From Pontivivens ytuae (GTDB lineage Bacteria; Pseudomonadota; Alphaproteobacteria; Rhodobacterales; Rhodobacteraceae): a stretch of 64,000 nt of DNA. This document shows positions 35,634-45,637 of the stretch, in pieces (the stretch's first letter is position 1; each line of letters starts with the position of its first letter). A model generated the notes under the pieces. The model did no database searches. It was not told the origin of the DNA and worked only from the letters and a program-made list of their open reading frames with translations. Location: the NCBI RefSeq assembly GCF_015679265.1, contig NZ_CP064942.1, positions 186,001 through 250,000 on the forward strand. The letters are read 5' to 3'. The position numbers and the translations under genes were made by a program.

Positions 35634-37837
35634 CCATCTTCCACTACGACGTCGACGCCGACGGCATCGCGACGCTGACCTGGGACCTGCCTGGCAAGTC
35701 CATGAACGTGATGACGCTGGAGGGCCTTCAGGAGCTCAATGACGGGCTCGACAAGGCCTTCGCGGATGAGAGCGTGAAGGGCGTCGTCATCACCTCCGCG
35801 AAGAAGGATTTTGCGGGCGGCATGGACCTCAACATCCTCGCCAAGATGCGCGAGGATGCGGGCGACGAACCCGCCAAGGGCCTCTTCGACGGCACGATGC
35901 GGATGCACCACCTGCTGCGCAAGATCGAGCGCAACAACATGGATGCGAAGACCAACAAGGGCGGCAAGCCCGTCGCCTGGGCCTGCCCCGGCACCGCCGC
36001 GGGCATCGGGCTGGAGATCGGCCTCGCCTGCCACCGCCGCTTCGTCGCGGACAACCCGAAGGCCAAGATCGGCCTGCCCGAGATCATGGTCGGCATCTTC
36101 CCCGGCGCGGGCGGCACCACGCGCCTGATCCACATGCTGGGCGTTATGAACGCGTCCCAGTTCCTGCTCGAAGGCAAGATGGTCGAGCCGAAGAAGGCGA
36201 AGGGCGCGGGCCTGGTCGACGAGGTCGTGCCTGCCGATGAGCTGCTGAGCGCGGCGAAGGAATGGGTGAAGGGCGCGACCGACGCCGACATCGTGAAGCC
36301 GTGGGACGCCAAGGGCTACAAGATGCCCGGCGGCGCGGCCTACCACCCCGCAGGCTTCCAGACCTTCGTCGGCGCGACCGCGATGGTGCACGGCAAGACG
36401 CAGGGTGCCTTCCCGGCGGCCAAGGCGCTTCTTTCCGCCGCCTACGAGATGACCATGGTGCCGTTCGATGTGGCGCTGAAGATCGAGGCGCGCTGGTTCA
36501 CCAAGGTCCTGATGAACCCGTCCTCCGCCGCGATGATCCGTTCGCTCTTCCTCAACAAGGAAGCGCTGGAGAAGGGCGCGAACCGCCCCGACGTGGCCGA
36601 TCAGACGGTGAAGAAGGTCGGCATCCTCGGCGCGGGCATGATGGGCGCGGGCATCGCCTATGTCTCCGCCAATGCGGGCATCGAGGTCGTGCTGATCGAC
36701 CAGAAGCAGGAGGCCGCGGACAAGGGCAAGTCCTACTCCGAGGGCCTGCTCGACAAGGGCATGAAGCGCGGCAAAGTGACGGAGGAGAAGAAGGCCGAGG
36801 TGCTCGGCCGCATCACCGCGACCACGGACTATGCGCACCTCGCCGATTGCGACCTGATCGTCGAGGCAGTCTTCGAGGATGTCGGCGTCAAGGCGACCGT
36901 GACCAAGGCCGTGGAAGAGGTGATCGGGGAGGACTGCATCTTCGCCACGAACACCTCCACCCTGCCGATCACGGAGCTTGCCAAGGCGTCGAAAAACCCT
37001 GAGCAGTTCATCGGCATCCACTTCTTCTCGCCCGTCGACAAGATGCTGCTGGTCGAGATCATCAAGGGGGCCGAGACCGGCGACCGTGCCGTGGCCAAGG
37101 CGCTCGATTTCGTGCGCCAGATCCGCAAGACGCCGATCGTGGTGAACGACGCCCGCTTCTTCTACGCCAACCGCTGCATCATTCCCTACGTGAACGAGGG
37201 CGCGCGGATGGTGGCCGAGGGCGTCGAGCCCGCGCTGATCGAGAATGCGGCCAAGCAGCTCGGCATGCCGCTCGGGCCCCTTCAGCTCACCGACGAGACC
37301 TCGATCGACCTCGGCTACAACATCATGAAAGCGACCAAGGCCGCGATGGGCGACGCCTATCCGCAGTCCGGCGCGGACGACGTGATCACCGCGCTCTACG
37401 AGGCCGGGCGGCTCGGCCGCAAGGCCAATGCGGGCTTCTACGAGTACGACGAGAAGGGCAAGCGCCAGCTGTTGTGGGAGGGCCTGCGCGCGCAGTGGCC
37501 GAACGCCGAGGAGCAGCCGGACCTCGTGACCGTGCAGCACCGCCTCGCCATGGCGCAGGTGCTCGAGGCCGTGCGCGCGCTGGAGGAGGACGTGCTCCTC
37601 GACATTCGCGAGGGCGATGTGGGCGCGATCCTCGGCTGGGGCTTCATGCCCTGGTCCGGCGGCCCGTTCTCCTGGCTCGACATCCTCGGCGCCGAGCGGG
37701 CGGTGGCGATCTGCGACGACCTGACCGCGCGCTTCGGCGAGCGGTTCACCACGCCGGAGCTGCTGCGCGACCTCGCGGCGAAAGGCGACAGCTTCTACGG
37801 GCGCTTCGGTCCGGAGGCTGCGAAGGCCGCGGCCTGA
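35630..37837 (+). CDS. FadJ-type bifunctional enoyl-CoA hydratase / 3-hydroxyacyl-CoA dehydrogenase
   Basis: 735 aa. N-terminal crotonase domain (residues 1-190) with SAKKDFAGGMDLNILAKM and the acidic residue of LPEIMVGIFPGAGGTTRL. NAD-binding domain from about 325 with GILGAGMMGAGIAYVSANAG, then HFFSPVDKMLLVEIIKGA and the C-terminal hydroxyacyl-CoA dehydrogenase domain (IDLGYNIMKATK). It performs hydration and oxidation in beta-oxidation and pairs with the thiolase upstream. ATG overlaps the NADAR stop by 4 nt. Confidence 0.94.
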   Translation: MTIFHYDVDADGIATLTWDLPGKSMNVMTLEGLQELNDGLDKAFADESVKGVVITSAKKDFAGGMDLNILAKMREDAGDEPAKGLFDGTMRMHHLLRKIERNNMDAKTNKGGKPVAWACPGTAAGIGLEIGLACHRRFVADNPKAKIGLPEIMVGIFPGAGGTTRLIHMLGVMNASQFLLEGKMVEPKKAKGAGLVDEVVPADELLSAAKEWVKGATDADIVKPWDAKGYKMPGGAAYHPAGFQTFVGATAMVHGKTQGAFPAAKALLSAAYEMTMVPFDVALKIEARWFTKVLMNPSSAAMIRSLFLNKEALEKGANRPDVADQTVKKVGILGAGMMGAGIAYVSANAGIEVVLIDQKQEAADKGKSYSEGLLDKGMKRGKVTEEKKAEVLGRITATTDYAHLADCDLIVEAVFEDVGVKATVTKAVEEVIGEDCIFATNTSTLPITELAKASKNPEQFIGIHFFSPVDKMLLVEIIKGAETGDRAVAKALDFVRQIRKTPIVVNDARFFYANRCIIPYVNEGARMVAEGVEPALIENAAKQLGMPLGPLQLTDETSIDLGYNIMKATKAAMGDAYPQSGADDVITALYEAGRLGRKANAGFYEYDEKGKRQLLWEGLRAQWPNAEEQPDLVTVQHRLAMAQVLEAVRALEEDVLLDIREGDVGAILGWGFMPWSGGPFSWLDILGAERAVAICDDLTARFGERFTTPELLRDLAAKGDSFYGRFGPEAAKAAA

Positions 37838-37859
37838 TCCAGGCCCGATTCCAAGAGTG

Positions 37860-37887
37860 GGGGCGGGGCCTGAGGCTCCGCCCCTTT
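37860..37887 (+). terminator. Rho-independent-like terminator after fadJ-type gene
   Basis: 11-bp stem (37860-37870 with 37874-37884, one G-T pair) and 3-nt loop TGA, followed by TTT. It begins 22 nt after the stop. It would end the long beta-oxidation transcript. Confidence 0.8.
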
Positions 37888-37917
37888 CGCATCGCCCGGC
37901 GGCGGTCGTCGGATTTG

Positions 37918-37940
37918 CGTATTTGAAGAGAGTGATACGG
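37918..37940 (+). repeat. Short 3'-end motif copy
   Basis: GCGTATTTGAAGAGAGTGA and following bases about 80 nt after the fadJ-type stop, preceded by a C/G-rich stretch (CCCGGCGGCGGTCGTCGG). Same tail form as the 15711 copy. Confidence 0.5.
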
Positions 37941-37979
37941 GGCGGGGCGCTCTGGAGCCGCGCAGGCGTCTTTGCCTGA

Positions 37980-39035
37980 TCAGCCTACCAGACGGGGACG
38001 GTCGAGCAGGTTGATCTCCGCTGGCGTCAGGCAGAGCCGCGCGGCGCCACCCGCAACCGGCGGGCGGGGCGCCATGTCGAATGCCCCTTCCCCGGCCAGC
38101 AACGTCTCCGCCGCGTAGCCGTTCGCGAAGATCACCTCGTGCCGGTCGAGCATCAGGTGATGATAGGTCACCTCCTCCAGCAACAGGCTGACCACGCCGG
38201 GTGAAAGCGCTAGCAGGGCCTTTGCCGGCACGAAGCATTCCTCCACCGCGAAGAGCGGCAGGCATTCCGGCCGCCGCAGCACCATCCGGTGGTTGCGCGA
38301 GACGTGGAGGGGCGCGTGTCCCGCAATGGGCGGCAGCACCACGGGTGCCACGTCGCGCCGCTCGCGCAGCGTACGGGGCCGGATGCGGCGGACAAGGTTG
38401 GCCCCCACCGGCCGCGGCCCCCGATCGGCCGTGACCACCAGATCACCCGGCCGCAACCGCTCGATCGGGCACGCCCCAGTCGGCGTCGCGATCAGCGTGC
38501 CGCTGCGAAAGCAGGGGATGTCAGAATAGGGCGTGTTGCCGTTGTCCGACGTGGAGTCGACCGTCAGTGCCGTTCCGGGTGGGGGAGGCGGACCATCGGT
38601 GGTGTAGCCCGCCGTGACGAGATCGCTGTTGCCACTTCCGGGCGGATTGAAGCGGATCGCGAGGAAGCGGTAGCTGTTCCCCTCCGCATCGCTCGCCACG
38701 AAAGCGAACTCCGACTGGATCTGGCTGCCTGCCGGGATCGTCTGGCTCGTGGGACCCGAGCCGGTATCGACCGTCAGAGTGATCGCCTCGTTCGTCACCT
38801 GGCTGCGGCCGGTCCCGTCCTGGAACACGATACTGTTGGGCACACCGCCGGAGCCCGATGTCGTCCCGCTATCGGTATCGGACACCGACAGCGTCTGGCC
38901 GCTCTCACTGCCCACGGCGATGTCGTCGTTGACGCTCAGCGTATCGTCACCGTTGGTGTCGCCGGAGCCGAAGGCCTGGTCGCCCCCGACCGTCAGGTTG
39001 AAGGCGCTGAACACGAAGATATTGAAGTCGGCCAC
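37980..39035 (-). CDS. Hint-domain protein (Hedgehog/intein-type)
   Basis: 351 aa. N-terminal half is Gly/Ser/Thr/Asp-rich with calcium-binding-like DTNGDDTL and short beta repeats. From about residue 175 comes a Hint module: IPCFRSGTLIATPTGACPIE (Cys1 of autocatalysis), LRPGDLVVTADRGPRPVGAN, PIAGHAPLHVSRNHRMVLRR with the His of block B, and an FVPAKALL loop. Such proteins are common in Rhodobacteraceae as secreted or surface proteins. No signal peptide is evident. Convergent with the fadJ-type gene. Confidence 0.8.
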   Translation of the reverse strand: MADFNIFVFSAFNLTVGGDQAFGSGDTNGDDTLSVNDDIAVGSESGQTLSVSDTDSGTTSGSGGVPNSIVFQDGTGRSQVTNEAITLTVDTGSGPTSQTIPAGSQIQSEFAFVASDAEGNSYRFLAIRFNPPGSGNSDLVTAGYTTDGPPPPPGTALTVDSTSDNGNTPYSDIPCFRSGTLIATPTGACPIERLRPGDLVVTADRGPRPVGANLVRRIRPRTLRERRDVAPVVLPPIAGHAPLHVSRNHRMVLRRPECLPLFAVEECFVPAKALLALSPGVVSLLLEEVTYHHLMLDRHEVIFANGYAAETLLAGEGAFDMAPRPPVAGGAARLCLTPAEINLLDRPRLVG

Positions 39036-39106
39036 GCACCTGTCCCCGAATGGCGTTACACGACCTTTCCTCGGTCAGCGCACCTTCGGAGTCCATGCAC
39101 TAAAGT

Positions 39107-39937
39107 TCAGAGGCTTAACGAAACCTCACGTCGGCCCGCGAGATCCGTCACGTATTGCCAGGCGACGCGGCCCGAGCGGGCGCCGCGCGTCTGCTGCCAC
39201 TCGATCGCCTCGGCCCGCAGGGTCTCGTCGTCGATCTCGATCCCGTAGCGGTCGCAATAGCCGCGGATCATGGCGAGGTATTCGTCCTGCGAGCAGGCGT
39301 GGAAGCCGAGCCACAGGCCGAACCGGTCGGAGAGGCTCACCTTCTCCTCCACCGCTTCCGAGGGGTTGATGGCCGAGCCGCGCTCGTTCTCGATCATGTC
39401 GCGGGGCATCAGGTGGCGGCGGTTGGAGGTGGCGTAGAAGATCACGTTCTCCGGCCGCCCTTCGATCCCGCCGTCGAGCACCGCCTTCAGGCTCTTGTAA
39501 TGGGCGTCGTCATGGGAAAACGACAGGTCGTCGCAGAAGAGCAGGAAGCGCCGCTCGACACACCGCAGCAGGTTCAGGAGCCGCCCGATGGAGGGCAGAT
39601 CCTCCCGGTGGATCTCAACGAGGACGGTGCCCTGCCCCGCCTCCGCGTGGGCGGCCTTGACGAGGCTCGACTTGCCCATGCCCCGCGCGCCCCAGAGCAG
39701 CACGTTGTTGGCGGGCAGGCCGCGCGCGAATTGCGCGGTGTTGGCGACGAGCGTGTCGCGCGCCCGCGAGATGCCGACCAGCAGGTCGAGCGGCACACGG
39801 GCCACCTCCGCCACCGGCTCCAACCAGTCGGGCTCCACATGCCAGACATAGGCGGAGGCGCTCCAATTCGGAGCAGGTGCGGGGGGCGGGCTGATCCGTT
39901 CGAGGGCCGCCGCGATCCGCTCCAGCGGATCAGCCAA
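39107..39937 (-). CDS. DUF815 ATP-binding protein
   Basis: 276 aa starting TTG at 39937 with GGAGG 9 nt upstream; the frame to 40009 overlaps tatC. P-loop LLWGARGMGKSSLVKAAHAE, Walker B-like FLLFCDDLSFSHDD, and a sensor-type region SLSDRFGLWLGFHACSQDEY mark the AAA-like DUF815 family. The substrate or partner is unknown. It overlaps the end of tatC by 8 nt. Confidence 0.87.
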   Translation of the reverse strand: MADPLERIAAALERISPPPAPAPNWSASAYVWHVEPDWLEPVAEVARVPLDLLVGISRARDTLVANTAQFARGLPANNVLLWGARGMGKSSLVKAAHAEAGQGTVLVEIHREDLPSIGRLLNLLRCVERRFLLFCDDLSFSHDDAHYKSLKAVLDGGIEGRPENVIFYATSNRRHLMPRDMIENERGSAINPSEAVEEKVSLSDRFGLWLGFHACSQDEYLAMIRGYCDRYGIEIDDETLRAEAIEWQQTRGARSGRVAWQYVTDLAGRREVSLSL

Positions 39938-40766
39938 GCTCGGCTTCCTCCCGCGCCCGCTTGCGCTCCACGGCCATGACCAGCCAGATCGAGATCTCGT
40001 AGAGCGCATAGACCACGACGAAGAGGATGACCTGCGTGATCACATCGGGCGGCGTCACGAGGGCCGCAACGACGAGGATGCCGACGACGGCGTACTTGCG
40101 CACGTTCTTCAGCCCTTCGGCACTTACCAGCCCGGCCATGCCCATCAGCGTCAGCAGTACCGGAAGCTGGAAGCAGATGCCGAAGGCGAAGATGAACTTC
40201 AGCGAGATATCCAGCGTCTCCCGCACGGAGCCGAGGAAGACCGTCGTCAGCTCGTCATCGGCGGCGACCACGTCTTCCGCCCCCTGCCCCGTCACCAGCG
40301 TCGTCAGCGCCGGGATCACGTCCGAGAATCCAATGAAGAAGTTCATGGCGAGCGGCGTGACCACGTAATGCGCGAACGCCGCACCTGCGAGAAACAGCAT
40401 CGGCGAGGCGACGATGAAGGGCAGGAACGCCCCCTTCTCTTCGCGATAGAGCCCGGGCGCCACGAACCGCCACATCTGGTAGGCGATCACCGGGAAGCTG
40501 ACGGCGAGCCCGGTCAGCAGCGAGATCCGGATCAGGACGAAGAACTTCTCCTGCGGTGCCGTGAAGATCAGCCGCGGGTCCTCGCCGCGCGCGCGCAGCA
40601 CGTCGGCAATGGGCTCGGAGATGAAGTTCAGCACCGCTTCCGAGAAATAGAACGTGATCACGATCCCGATCAGCAGTGCGAGCACCGAGCGGATGATGCG
40701 CGTGCGCAGCTCCGCAAGATGCTCGACCAGCGGCATGGCGGAGCCGTCGATATCCTCGTCCTTCAT
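39930..40766 (-). CDS. tatC: Sec-independent protein translocase TatC
   Basis: 278 aa with six transmembrane segments. TatC signature: PLVEHLAELRTRIIRSVLAL, VFVLIRISLL-type loops, and the C-terminal FVVVYALYEISIWLVMAVER. Twin-arginine receptor subunit that recognises folded exported proteins. A Lys/Arg-rich tail follows (RKRAREEAELG). Downstream of tatB with 7 nt between. Confidence 0.94.
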   Translation of the reverse strand: MKDEDIDGSAMPLVEHLAELRTRIIRSVLALLIGIVITFYFSEAVLNFISEPIADVLRARGEDPRLIFTAPQEKFFVLIRISLLTGLAVSFPVIAYQMWRFVAPGLYREEKGAFLPFIVASPMLFLAGAAFAHYVVTPLAMNFFIGFSDVIPALTTLVTGQGAEDVVAADDELTTVFLGSVRETLDISLKFIFAFGICFQLPVLLTLMGMAGLVSAEGLKNVRKYAVVGILVVAALVTPPDVITQVILFVVVYALYEISIWLVMAVERKRAREEAELG

Positions 40767-40773
40767 CGGCGGG

Positions 40774-41205
40774 TCACTTCTTGGGCTCGGCCGGAACCGG
40801 CTCGGCGGCGGGCTCCGGATCGGGCATCTCGTCGAAATGGGGCTCGGTCGCGGCCGACTTCGCCGCGGCGGCCTCGGCGCGCTTGGCGGCCTCTTCCTCG
40901 GCGATCGGGTCGGGCTCGGTCATCATCGAGTTCGCGTAGGCCCGCGCGGATTTCGTGGCCTGGCCCAGCGGATCGGTCGCGGCCTTCACGCCCTGGCTCA
41001 CGCCGTCCATCGCCTTCTTGACGTCCTGCAGCTCGGACTGGCGGGCCGCGTCGTTCATGGCGTTCTGGAACTGGCGCGCCATGCCGCGGGCCTTGCCGAC
41101 ATACTGCCCCACGGTGCGGAACATCTTCGGCAGGTCCTTCGGGCCGACGACGATCAGGGCGACGACGCCCACGATCACCATCTCGTAGAAACCGATGTCG
41201 AACAT
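40774..41205 (-). CDS. tatB: Sec-independent protein translocase TatB
   Basis: 143 aa. N-terminal helix MFDIGFYEMVIVGVVALIVV, then the conserved GPKDLPKMFRTVGQYVGKAR and an amphipathic helix, and a low-complexity Ala/Glu/Pro C-terminus (EEAAKRAEAAAAKSAATEPH). TatB is part of the receptor complex with TatC. Lies 21 nt after tatA. Confidence 0.93.
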   Translation of the reverse strand: MFDIGFYEMVIVGVVALIVVGPKDLPKMFRTVGQYVGKARGMARQFQNAMNDAARQSELQDVKKAMDGVSQGVKAATDPLGQATKSARAYANSMMTEPDPIAEEEAAKRAEAAAAKSAATEPHFDEMPDPEPAAEPVPAEPKK

Positions 41206-41226
41206 GGGGTCCGCCCCCGGCCGCGC

Positions 41227-41460
41227 TTACGCGCGGTCCTTCTGGACCTCGGCCTCCTGCTCGGCCTCGGTACGCGGGGTCACGTCCTTGGCCTCCTCGA
41301 TCTTCTTGTCCTCGTCCGCGCCCTCGGCCATGCCGCGCTTGAACGAGGTGATGCCCTTGCCGACATCGCCCATGAGCTGGGAAATCTTGCCGCGGCCGAA
41401 CAGCACCAGCACGACGACGGCGATGAGAAGAAGACCGGGAACCCCGATATTGTTGAGCAT
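41227..41460 (-). CDS. tatA: Sec-independent protein translocase TatA
   Basis: 77 aa. Single membrane helix [20 protein letters not shown] with the typical FG hinge, amphipathic helix [20 protein letters not shown] and charged tail. Forms the protein-conducting assembly. First gene of the tatA-tatB-tatC-DUF815 minus-strand operon. Upstream 41461-41744 is divergent intergenic DNA whose promoters I cannot pin down. Confidence 0.93.
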   Translation of the reverse strand: MLNNIGVPGLLLIAVVVLVLFGRGKISQLMGDVGKGITSFKRGMAEGADEDKKIEEAKDVTPRTEAEQEAEVQKDRA

Positions 41461-41744
41461 TTGCGCACCCTCCTGCGACTGTCTGCGCCGGGTTGCGCCC
41501 CGGTCCTGTTCCGTTGCTCCCTATGTATGAGGTTTCGCGGAGGCCTTCAAACCCAATTGTGGACGCGCCAGGCTCAGATTAGCGCGAGCAGGCCCCGCTT
41601 CTTCTTGCCTTGCTTCTTCGTCTACAGGGCACGTGTCATCGAGACAGACCGTTTTTTGCAGGGAAACTCCGTCGGAGAAGGCTGCCCCGCGTTGTCGCGC
41701 CGGGCCTGCGCGCCTATACCCGAATGACAGCGAGGGAGGTTGCG

Positions 41745-42302
41745 ATGGCATTGACCCAGACACCGGCGGGCGAGATGGGATGGCCCGCGGCGGAGTTCGG
41801 CCTGCCCGGCGTCGACGGGCGCGACTGGTCGGTGGGCGATCTGCGCGGGGTGCGCGGGCTGGTGCTCTTCTTCATCTGCAACCACTGCCCTTATGTGAAG
41901 GCCGTCGCGGACCGGCTGGCGCTGACCGGGGCGGAGCTGCAGCGGCGGGGCTACGGGGTCGCGGCCATCTGCTCCAACGATCCGGTGGCCTATCCGGAGG
42001 ACGATTTCGAGCACATGGCGGCCTTCGCCCGGCAGCATGAATTCCCGTTTCCCTATCTGCATGACGAGAGCCAGGCGGTCGCGCGCACCTACGGCGCGGT
42101 CTGCACGCCCGACATCTTCGCCTTCGACGCGATGCTGACCCTGCGCTATCGCGGGCGGCTCGACTCCGCGGGCAAGGCGGCGGCGGGGGCGGAGACGGTG
42201 CCCGAACTGCTCGACGCGCTGACGCTGATCGAGCGGACCGGGCACGGGCCGGAGGTTCAGCACGCCTCCATCGGCTGCTCCATCAAGTGGAAGGCCGCGT
42301 GA
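41745..42302 (+). CDS. Thioredoxin/peroxiredoxin-like (AhpC/TSA redoxin) protein
   Basis: 185 aa. Redoxin fold with the CNHCPYVK motif (CxxC, residues 46-49) in LVLFFICNHCPYVKAVADRL, and GAVCTPDIFAFDAMLTLRYR with the cis-Pro loop. RBS GGGAGG 5 nt before the ATG. First gene of a plus-strand operon with gph, folP and glmM by 4-nt overlaps. Likely thiol redox role; the target is unknown. Confidence 0.88.
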   Translation: MALTQTPAGEMGWPAAEFGLPGVDGRDWSVGDLRGVRGLVLFFICNHCPYVKAVADRLALTGAELQRRGYGVAAICSNDPVAYPEDDFEHMAAFARQHEFPFPYLHDESQAVARTYGAVCTPDIFAFDAMLTLRYRGRLDSAGKAAAGAETVPELLDALTLIERTGHGPEVQHASIGCSIKWKAA

Positions 42303-42958
42303 GGCTCGTCATCGACCTCGACGAGACGCTGGTGAACAGCGTGCCGACGCTGGCGGCGGCGGCGAACGTGGTGCTGGGCGAGCTCGGCCGCGCGCCGATG
42401 AGTGCCGAGGACTACGTCGCGCATGTCGGCTGGGGCATGCGCGCGCAGATCAAGGGCGTGCTGGAGGCGACGGGCGGTGTGCCCGGCGGCGATGTCGGGC
42501 CCTACCTGCGGCGGATGATCGAGGTCTATGCCGCCGATCCCCTGGGCGAGACGCGGCCCTATCCGGGTGCGCGCGCGGCGCTGGAGCTGCTGGTGGAGCG
42601 CGGCCATGCGCTCGCCGTCTGCACCCAGAAGCCCGAGGCCCAGGCGCGCGAGATCCTGGAGCGGCTCGACCTTGTGCCGCCGATCACCGGGCTGACGGGG
42701 GCCGGGACGCTCGACGTGCTGAAGCCCGATCCGGCGATGCTGCACCACGCGGCGGGACAGCTTCCCGGCGAGGCGCCGGTCGTGATGATCGGCGACAGCA
42801 CCGTGGATGCGCAGACGGCACAGAACGCGGGCGTGCCGTTCCTGCTCTTCGCACCCGCGGGCCGGGCGAAATCCGCGGACGTCCCGGCGCAGGGCCGCTT
42901 CGCCGCGTGGTCCGAGCTGCCGGATCTGGTCGCCCGGCTGGAGGCGCAGGCCGCATGA
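42299..42958 (+). CDS. HAD hydrolase, phosphoglycolate phosphatase-like
   Basis: 219 aa from the GTG at 42299 (overlaps the redoxin stop). Motif I LVIDLDETLVNS, motif II (Thr) AVCTQKPEAQ, motif III Lys in LDVLKPDPAMLHHA and motif IV IGDSTVDAQTAQNAG. The cap domain lies at residues 15-80. Best match is the phosphoglycolate phosphatase/Gph group; it removes 2-phosphoglycolate or related phosphate esters. Overlaps folP start by 4 nt. Confidence 0.88.
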   Translation: MRLVIDLDETLVNSVPTLAAAANVVLGELGRAPMSAEDYVAHVGWGMRAQIKGVLEATGGVPGGDVGPYLRRMIEVYAADPLGETRPYPGARAALELLVERGHALAVCTQKPEAQAREILERLDLVPPITGLTGAGTLDVLKPDPAMLHHAAGQLPGEAPVVMIGDSTVDAQTAQNAGVPFLLFAPAGRAKSADVPAQGRFAAWSELPDLVARLEAQAA

Positions 42959-43983
42959 TCCGGGCGCGTCCGCTGGTGCAGTCCGGCCCCCGGCCCTCCG
43001 ACGCCCTGCCGCTCGCCGGCGGGCCGCTCTGGTTTCGCGATGTGGAAATGCTGGTGCGCGGCCGGCCGCCGCGCTTCATCCCCGCGCAGACCCTCGACGA
43101 TGAGACCGCCGAGCGGCTGAGTGCGCCGCGGGCGCCGGTTGCGGGGCTCGCGATGGATCGCCCGCATGTCATGGGCATCCTGAACGCGACGCCCGACAGC
43201 TTTTCGGACGGCGGCGACCACGTGCAGGTCGATGTCGCGGTGGCCGCGGCCGAGCGCATGGCGGGCGAGGGCGTCTCCATCCTCGATATCGGGGGCGAGA
43301 GCACGCGGCCCGGGGCCGAAACCGTCGCCGAGCCGGAGGAGGTGACCCGCGTCCTGCCCGTGATCGAGGCGGTGCGCGAGGAGCTGCAGACCCCGATCTC
43401 CATCGACACGCGCAAGTCGCGGGTGGCCCGCGCGGCCCTGGCAGCGGGGGCAGATATCTTCAACGACGTCTCGGCGCTGACCTTCGACGGTCAGAGCCTC
43501 GATGTCGTTCGGCGCACCGGCGCCCCGGTCTGCCTGATGCATGCGCAGGGCGATCCGCAGACCATGCAGGACGCGCCCCACTACAAGGATGTGCTGCTCG
43601 ACGTCTACGACTGGCTGGAGCGGCGGGTGCTGATGATCGAGGCGCATGGTGTGCGCCGCGACCGCATGCTGATCGATCCCGGCATCGGCTTCGGCAAGAC
43701 GCTGGAGCACAACCTCGCGCTGTTGCGCGGGCTGTCGCTGTTCCACGGGCTCGGCTGCCCGGTGCTGGTCGGCGCCTCCCGCAAGCGCTTCATCGGGACC
43801 ATCGCGGGGGTGGAGGACGCCAAGGCGCGCGATCCCGGCAGCCATGCGGTGCTGGCGGCCGCGCTCGGGCAGGGGGTGCAGGTCGTGCGCGTCCATGATA
43901 CGGGCGGCGCCATGCAAACGCTGCGCCTGTGGCGCGCGCTCAACGACCCGAACTGGGGCGGAGCACAGGGGGGACAGACATGA
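42955..43983 (+). CDS. folP: Dihydropteroate synthase
   Basis: 342 aa; the N-terminal 75 residues are an extension over the usual 270-280 aa. Motifs: [49 protein letters not shown] and [16 protein letters not shown], plus the pterin-binding KRFIGTI. Joins pABA and DHPPP in folate synthesis. Overlaps gph and glmM. Confidence 0.94.
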   Translation: MIRARPLVQSGPRPSDALPLAGGPLWFRDVEMLVRGRPPRFIPAQTLDDETAERLSAPRAPVAGLAMDRPHVMGILNATPDSFSDGGDHVQVDVAVAAAERMAGEGVSILDIGGESTRPGAETVAEPEEVTRVLPVIEAVREELQTPISIDTRKSRVARAALAAGADIFNDVSALTFDGQSLDVVRRTGAPVCLMHAQGDPQTMQDAPHYKDVLLDVYDWLERRVLMIEAHGVRRDRMLIDPGIGFGKTLEHNLALLRGLSLFHGLGCPVLVGASRKRFIGTIAGVEDAKARDPGSHAVLAAALGQGVQVVRVHDTGGAMQTLRLWRALNDPNWGGAQGGQT

Positions 43984-45305
43984 CACGCAAGCTCTTCGGC
44001 ACCGACGGTGTGCGCGGCCGGGCGAACGGTGCGACGATGAACGCGGAGATGGCCATGCGGCTCGGCATGGCCGCGGGGGCGTATTTCCGGAACGGCGACC
44101 ACGCGCACCAGGTGGTGATCGGCAAGGACACGCGCCGGTCGGGCTACATGCTGGAGACGGCGATGACGGCGGGCTTCAACGCCGTGGGTATGTCCTCGCT
44201 GATGTTCGGTCCGCTGCCGACGCCCGCGGTGGGGATGCTGACGCGCTCCATGCGGGCGGATCTGGGCGTGATGATCTCGGCCAGTCACAACTCCTTCGAG
44301 GATAACGGCATCAAGTTCTTCGGCCCCGATGGCTACAAGCTCGACGATGCGGCGGAGGCGGAGATCGAGCGGCTGGTGGCCGAGACGCCGTCGCTGGCGC
44401 CGCCGCGGGGCATCGGACGCTCCCGCCGGGTCGAGGACGGCGTCGGGCGCTACGCGGAATTCGTGAAGACGACGATCCCGCGCAACCTGCGTCTGTCCGG
44501 TCTGCGGGTGGTGCTCGATTGCGCCAACGGGGCCGCCTACAAGGTCGCGCCGCAGGTGTTGTGGGAACTCGGGGCCGAGGTGATCCCGATCGGCGTCGCG
44601 CCCGATGGCTACAACATCAACCTCAATTGCGGTTCCACCGATACGCGGGCCGCAGCGAAGGCGGTGGTGGATTACCGCGCCGATATCGGCCTCTGTCTCG
44701 ACGGGGACGCGGACCGGATCATCGTGCTCGACGAGACCGGGCGGCAGGCCGATGGCGACCAGATCATGGCGCTGATCGCGAGCCGCCGGCTGGAGCCGGG
44801 CGACAGCCTCGTGACCACGGTGATGTCGAATATGGGGCTGGAGCGGTACCTGAAGGGCCGCGGCGTCGGCCTCAAGCGCACCAAGGTCGGCGACCGCTAC
44901 GTGGTGGAGGAGATGCGCGCGGGCGGCTGGCGTCTCGGTGGCGAGCAATCGGGGCACATCGTGCTGACCGACGTGGCGACGACCGGCGACGGGCTCGTCG
45001 CGGCCCTTCAGGTGCTCGCGGCGCTGGTCGAGACCGGGAAGAAGGCGAGCGACCTGCTGCATGTCTTCGAGCCGGTGCCACAGCTTCTGAAGAACGTCCG
45101 CTTCTCCGGCGGTGCGCCGCTGGAGCAGGCCAGCGTGAAGAGCGCCATCGCCGACGGGGAGAAGCGCTTCGCCGATCGTGGCCGCCTGGTGATCCGGGCG
45201 AGCGGGACCGAGCCGCTGATCCGCGTGATGGGCGAATGCGAGGACCCGAAGCTCCTCGAAAAGGTCGTCGACGACATCGCTGCCGCCGTCGCATCCGCTG
45301 ACTGA
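43980..45305 (+). CDS. glmM: Phosphoglucosamine mutase
   Basis: 441 aa. Active-site Ser in [20 protein letters not shown], metal loop [12 protein letters not shown], and phosphate-binding [14 protein letters not shown] near the C-terminus. Converts glucosamine-6-P to glucosamine-1-P for peptidoglycan and LPS precursors. ATG overlaps folP stop. Last gene of the operon, followed by an inverted repeat at 45325-45359. Confidence 0.96.
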   Translation: MTRKLFGTDGVRGRANGATMNAEMAMRLGMAAGAYFRNGDHAHQVVIGKDTRRSGYMLETAMTAGFNAVGMSSLMFGPLPTPAVGMLTRSMRADLGVMISASHNSFEDNGIKFFGPDGYKLDDAAEAEIERLVAETPSLAPPRGIGRSRRVEDGVGRYAEFVKTTIPRNLRLSGLRVVLDCANGAAYKVAPQVLWELGAEVIPIGVAPDGYNINLNCGSTDTRAAAKAVVDYRADIGLCLDGDADRIIVLDETGRQADGDQIMALIASRRLEPGDSLVTTVMSNMGLERYLKGRGVGLKRTKVGDRYVVEEMRAGGWRLGGEQSGHIVLTDVATTGDGLVAALQVLAALVETGKKASDLLHVFEPVPQLLKNVRFSGGAPLEQASVKSAIADGEKRFADRGRLVIRASGTEPLIRVMGECEDPKLLEKVVDDIAAAVASAD

Positions 45306-45324
45306 GTTTGCCTGAGAGGGTAGT

Positions 45325-45359
45325 GGGTCAGGCGGGCCTCACCCCGCTCCGCCTGACCC
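45325..45359 (+). terminator. Inverted repeat after glmM
   Basis: Perfect 11-bp arms GGGTCAGGCGG (45325-45335) and CCGCCTGACCC (45349-45359), 13-nt loop, starting 20 nt after the glmM stop. No T-tract. Confidence 0.65.
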
Positions 45360-45637
45360 TAGTGACGGTCGGTCCGGTCGGTCCGAATATGCCTCAGATC
45401 CGGACCACCCCATCCCCGGACCGTTCCGTGCGGCGGGCGTGCTCGCCTGAACGGTACCGACGAATTGACCATGCGCGCCGACGCCCCAGTTCGCATCTGC
45501 CGAAGGGGTCAGCGGTTCGCGAAAACGGAGTTTATGAACCACGGATCACGGCCATAAACTTTAGGATGATGGCTGCTGGGCGGGGTTTATGAGTCGGAAT
45601 GGGCCGCCATATGGCTTTGAAACAAGGGAGGAATGGC
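45360..45637. promoter_or_regulatory. Gap before the SDR gene
   Basis: About 278 nt, lower GC from 45530 on, with no gene I can support. It ends with AAGGGAGG, the RBS of the SDR gene, which has an in-frame but unlikely earlier start at 45599. A promoter is expected but not recognised. Confidence 0.3.

Noticed and set aside
35507..37540. 677-aa minus-strand ORF opposite the FadJ-type gene
   Set aside because: Same antisense shadow effect; no recognised motifs, strong compositional bias.
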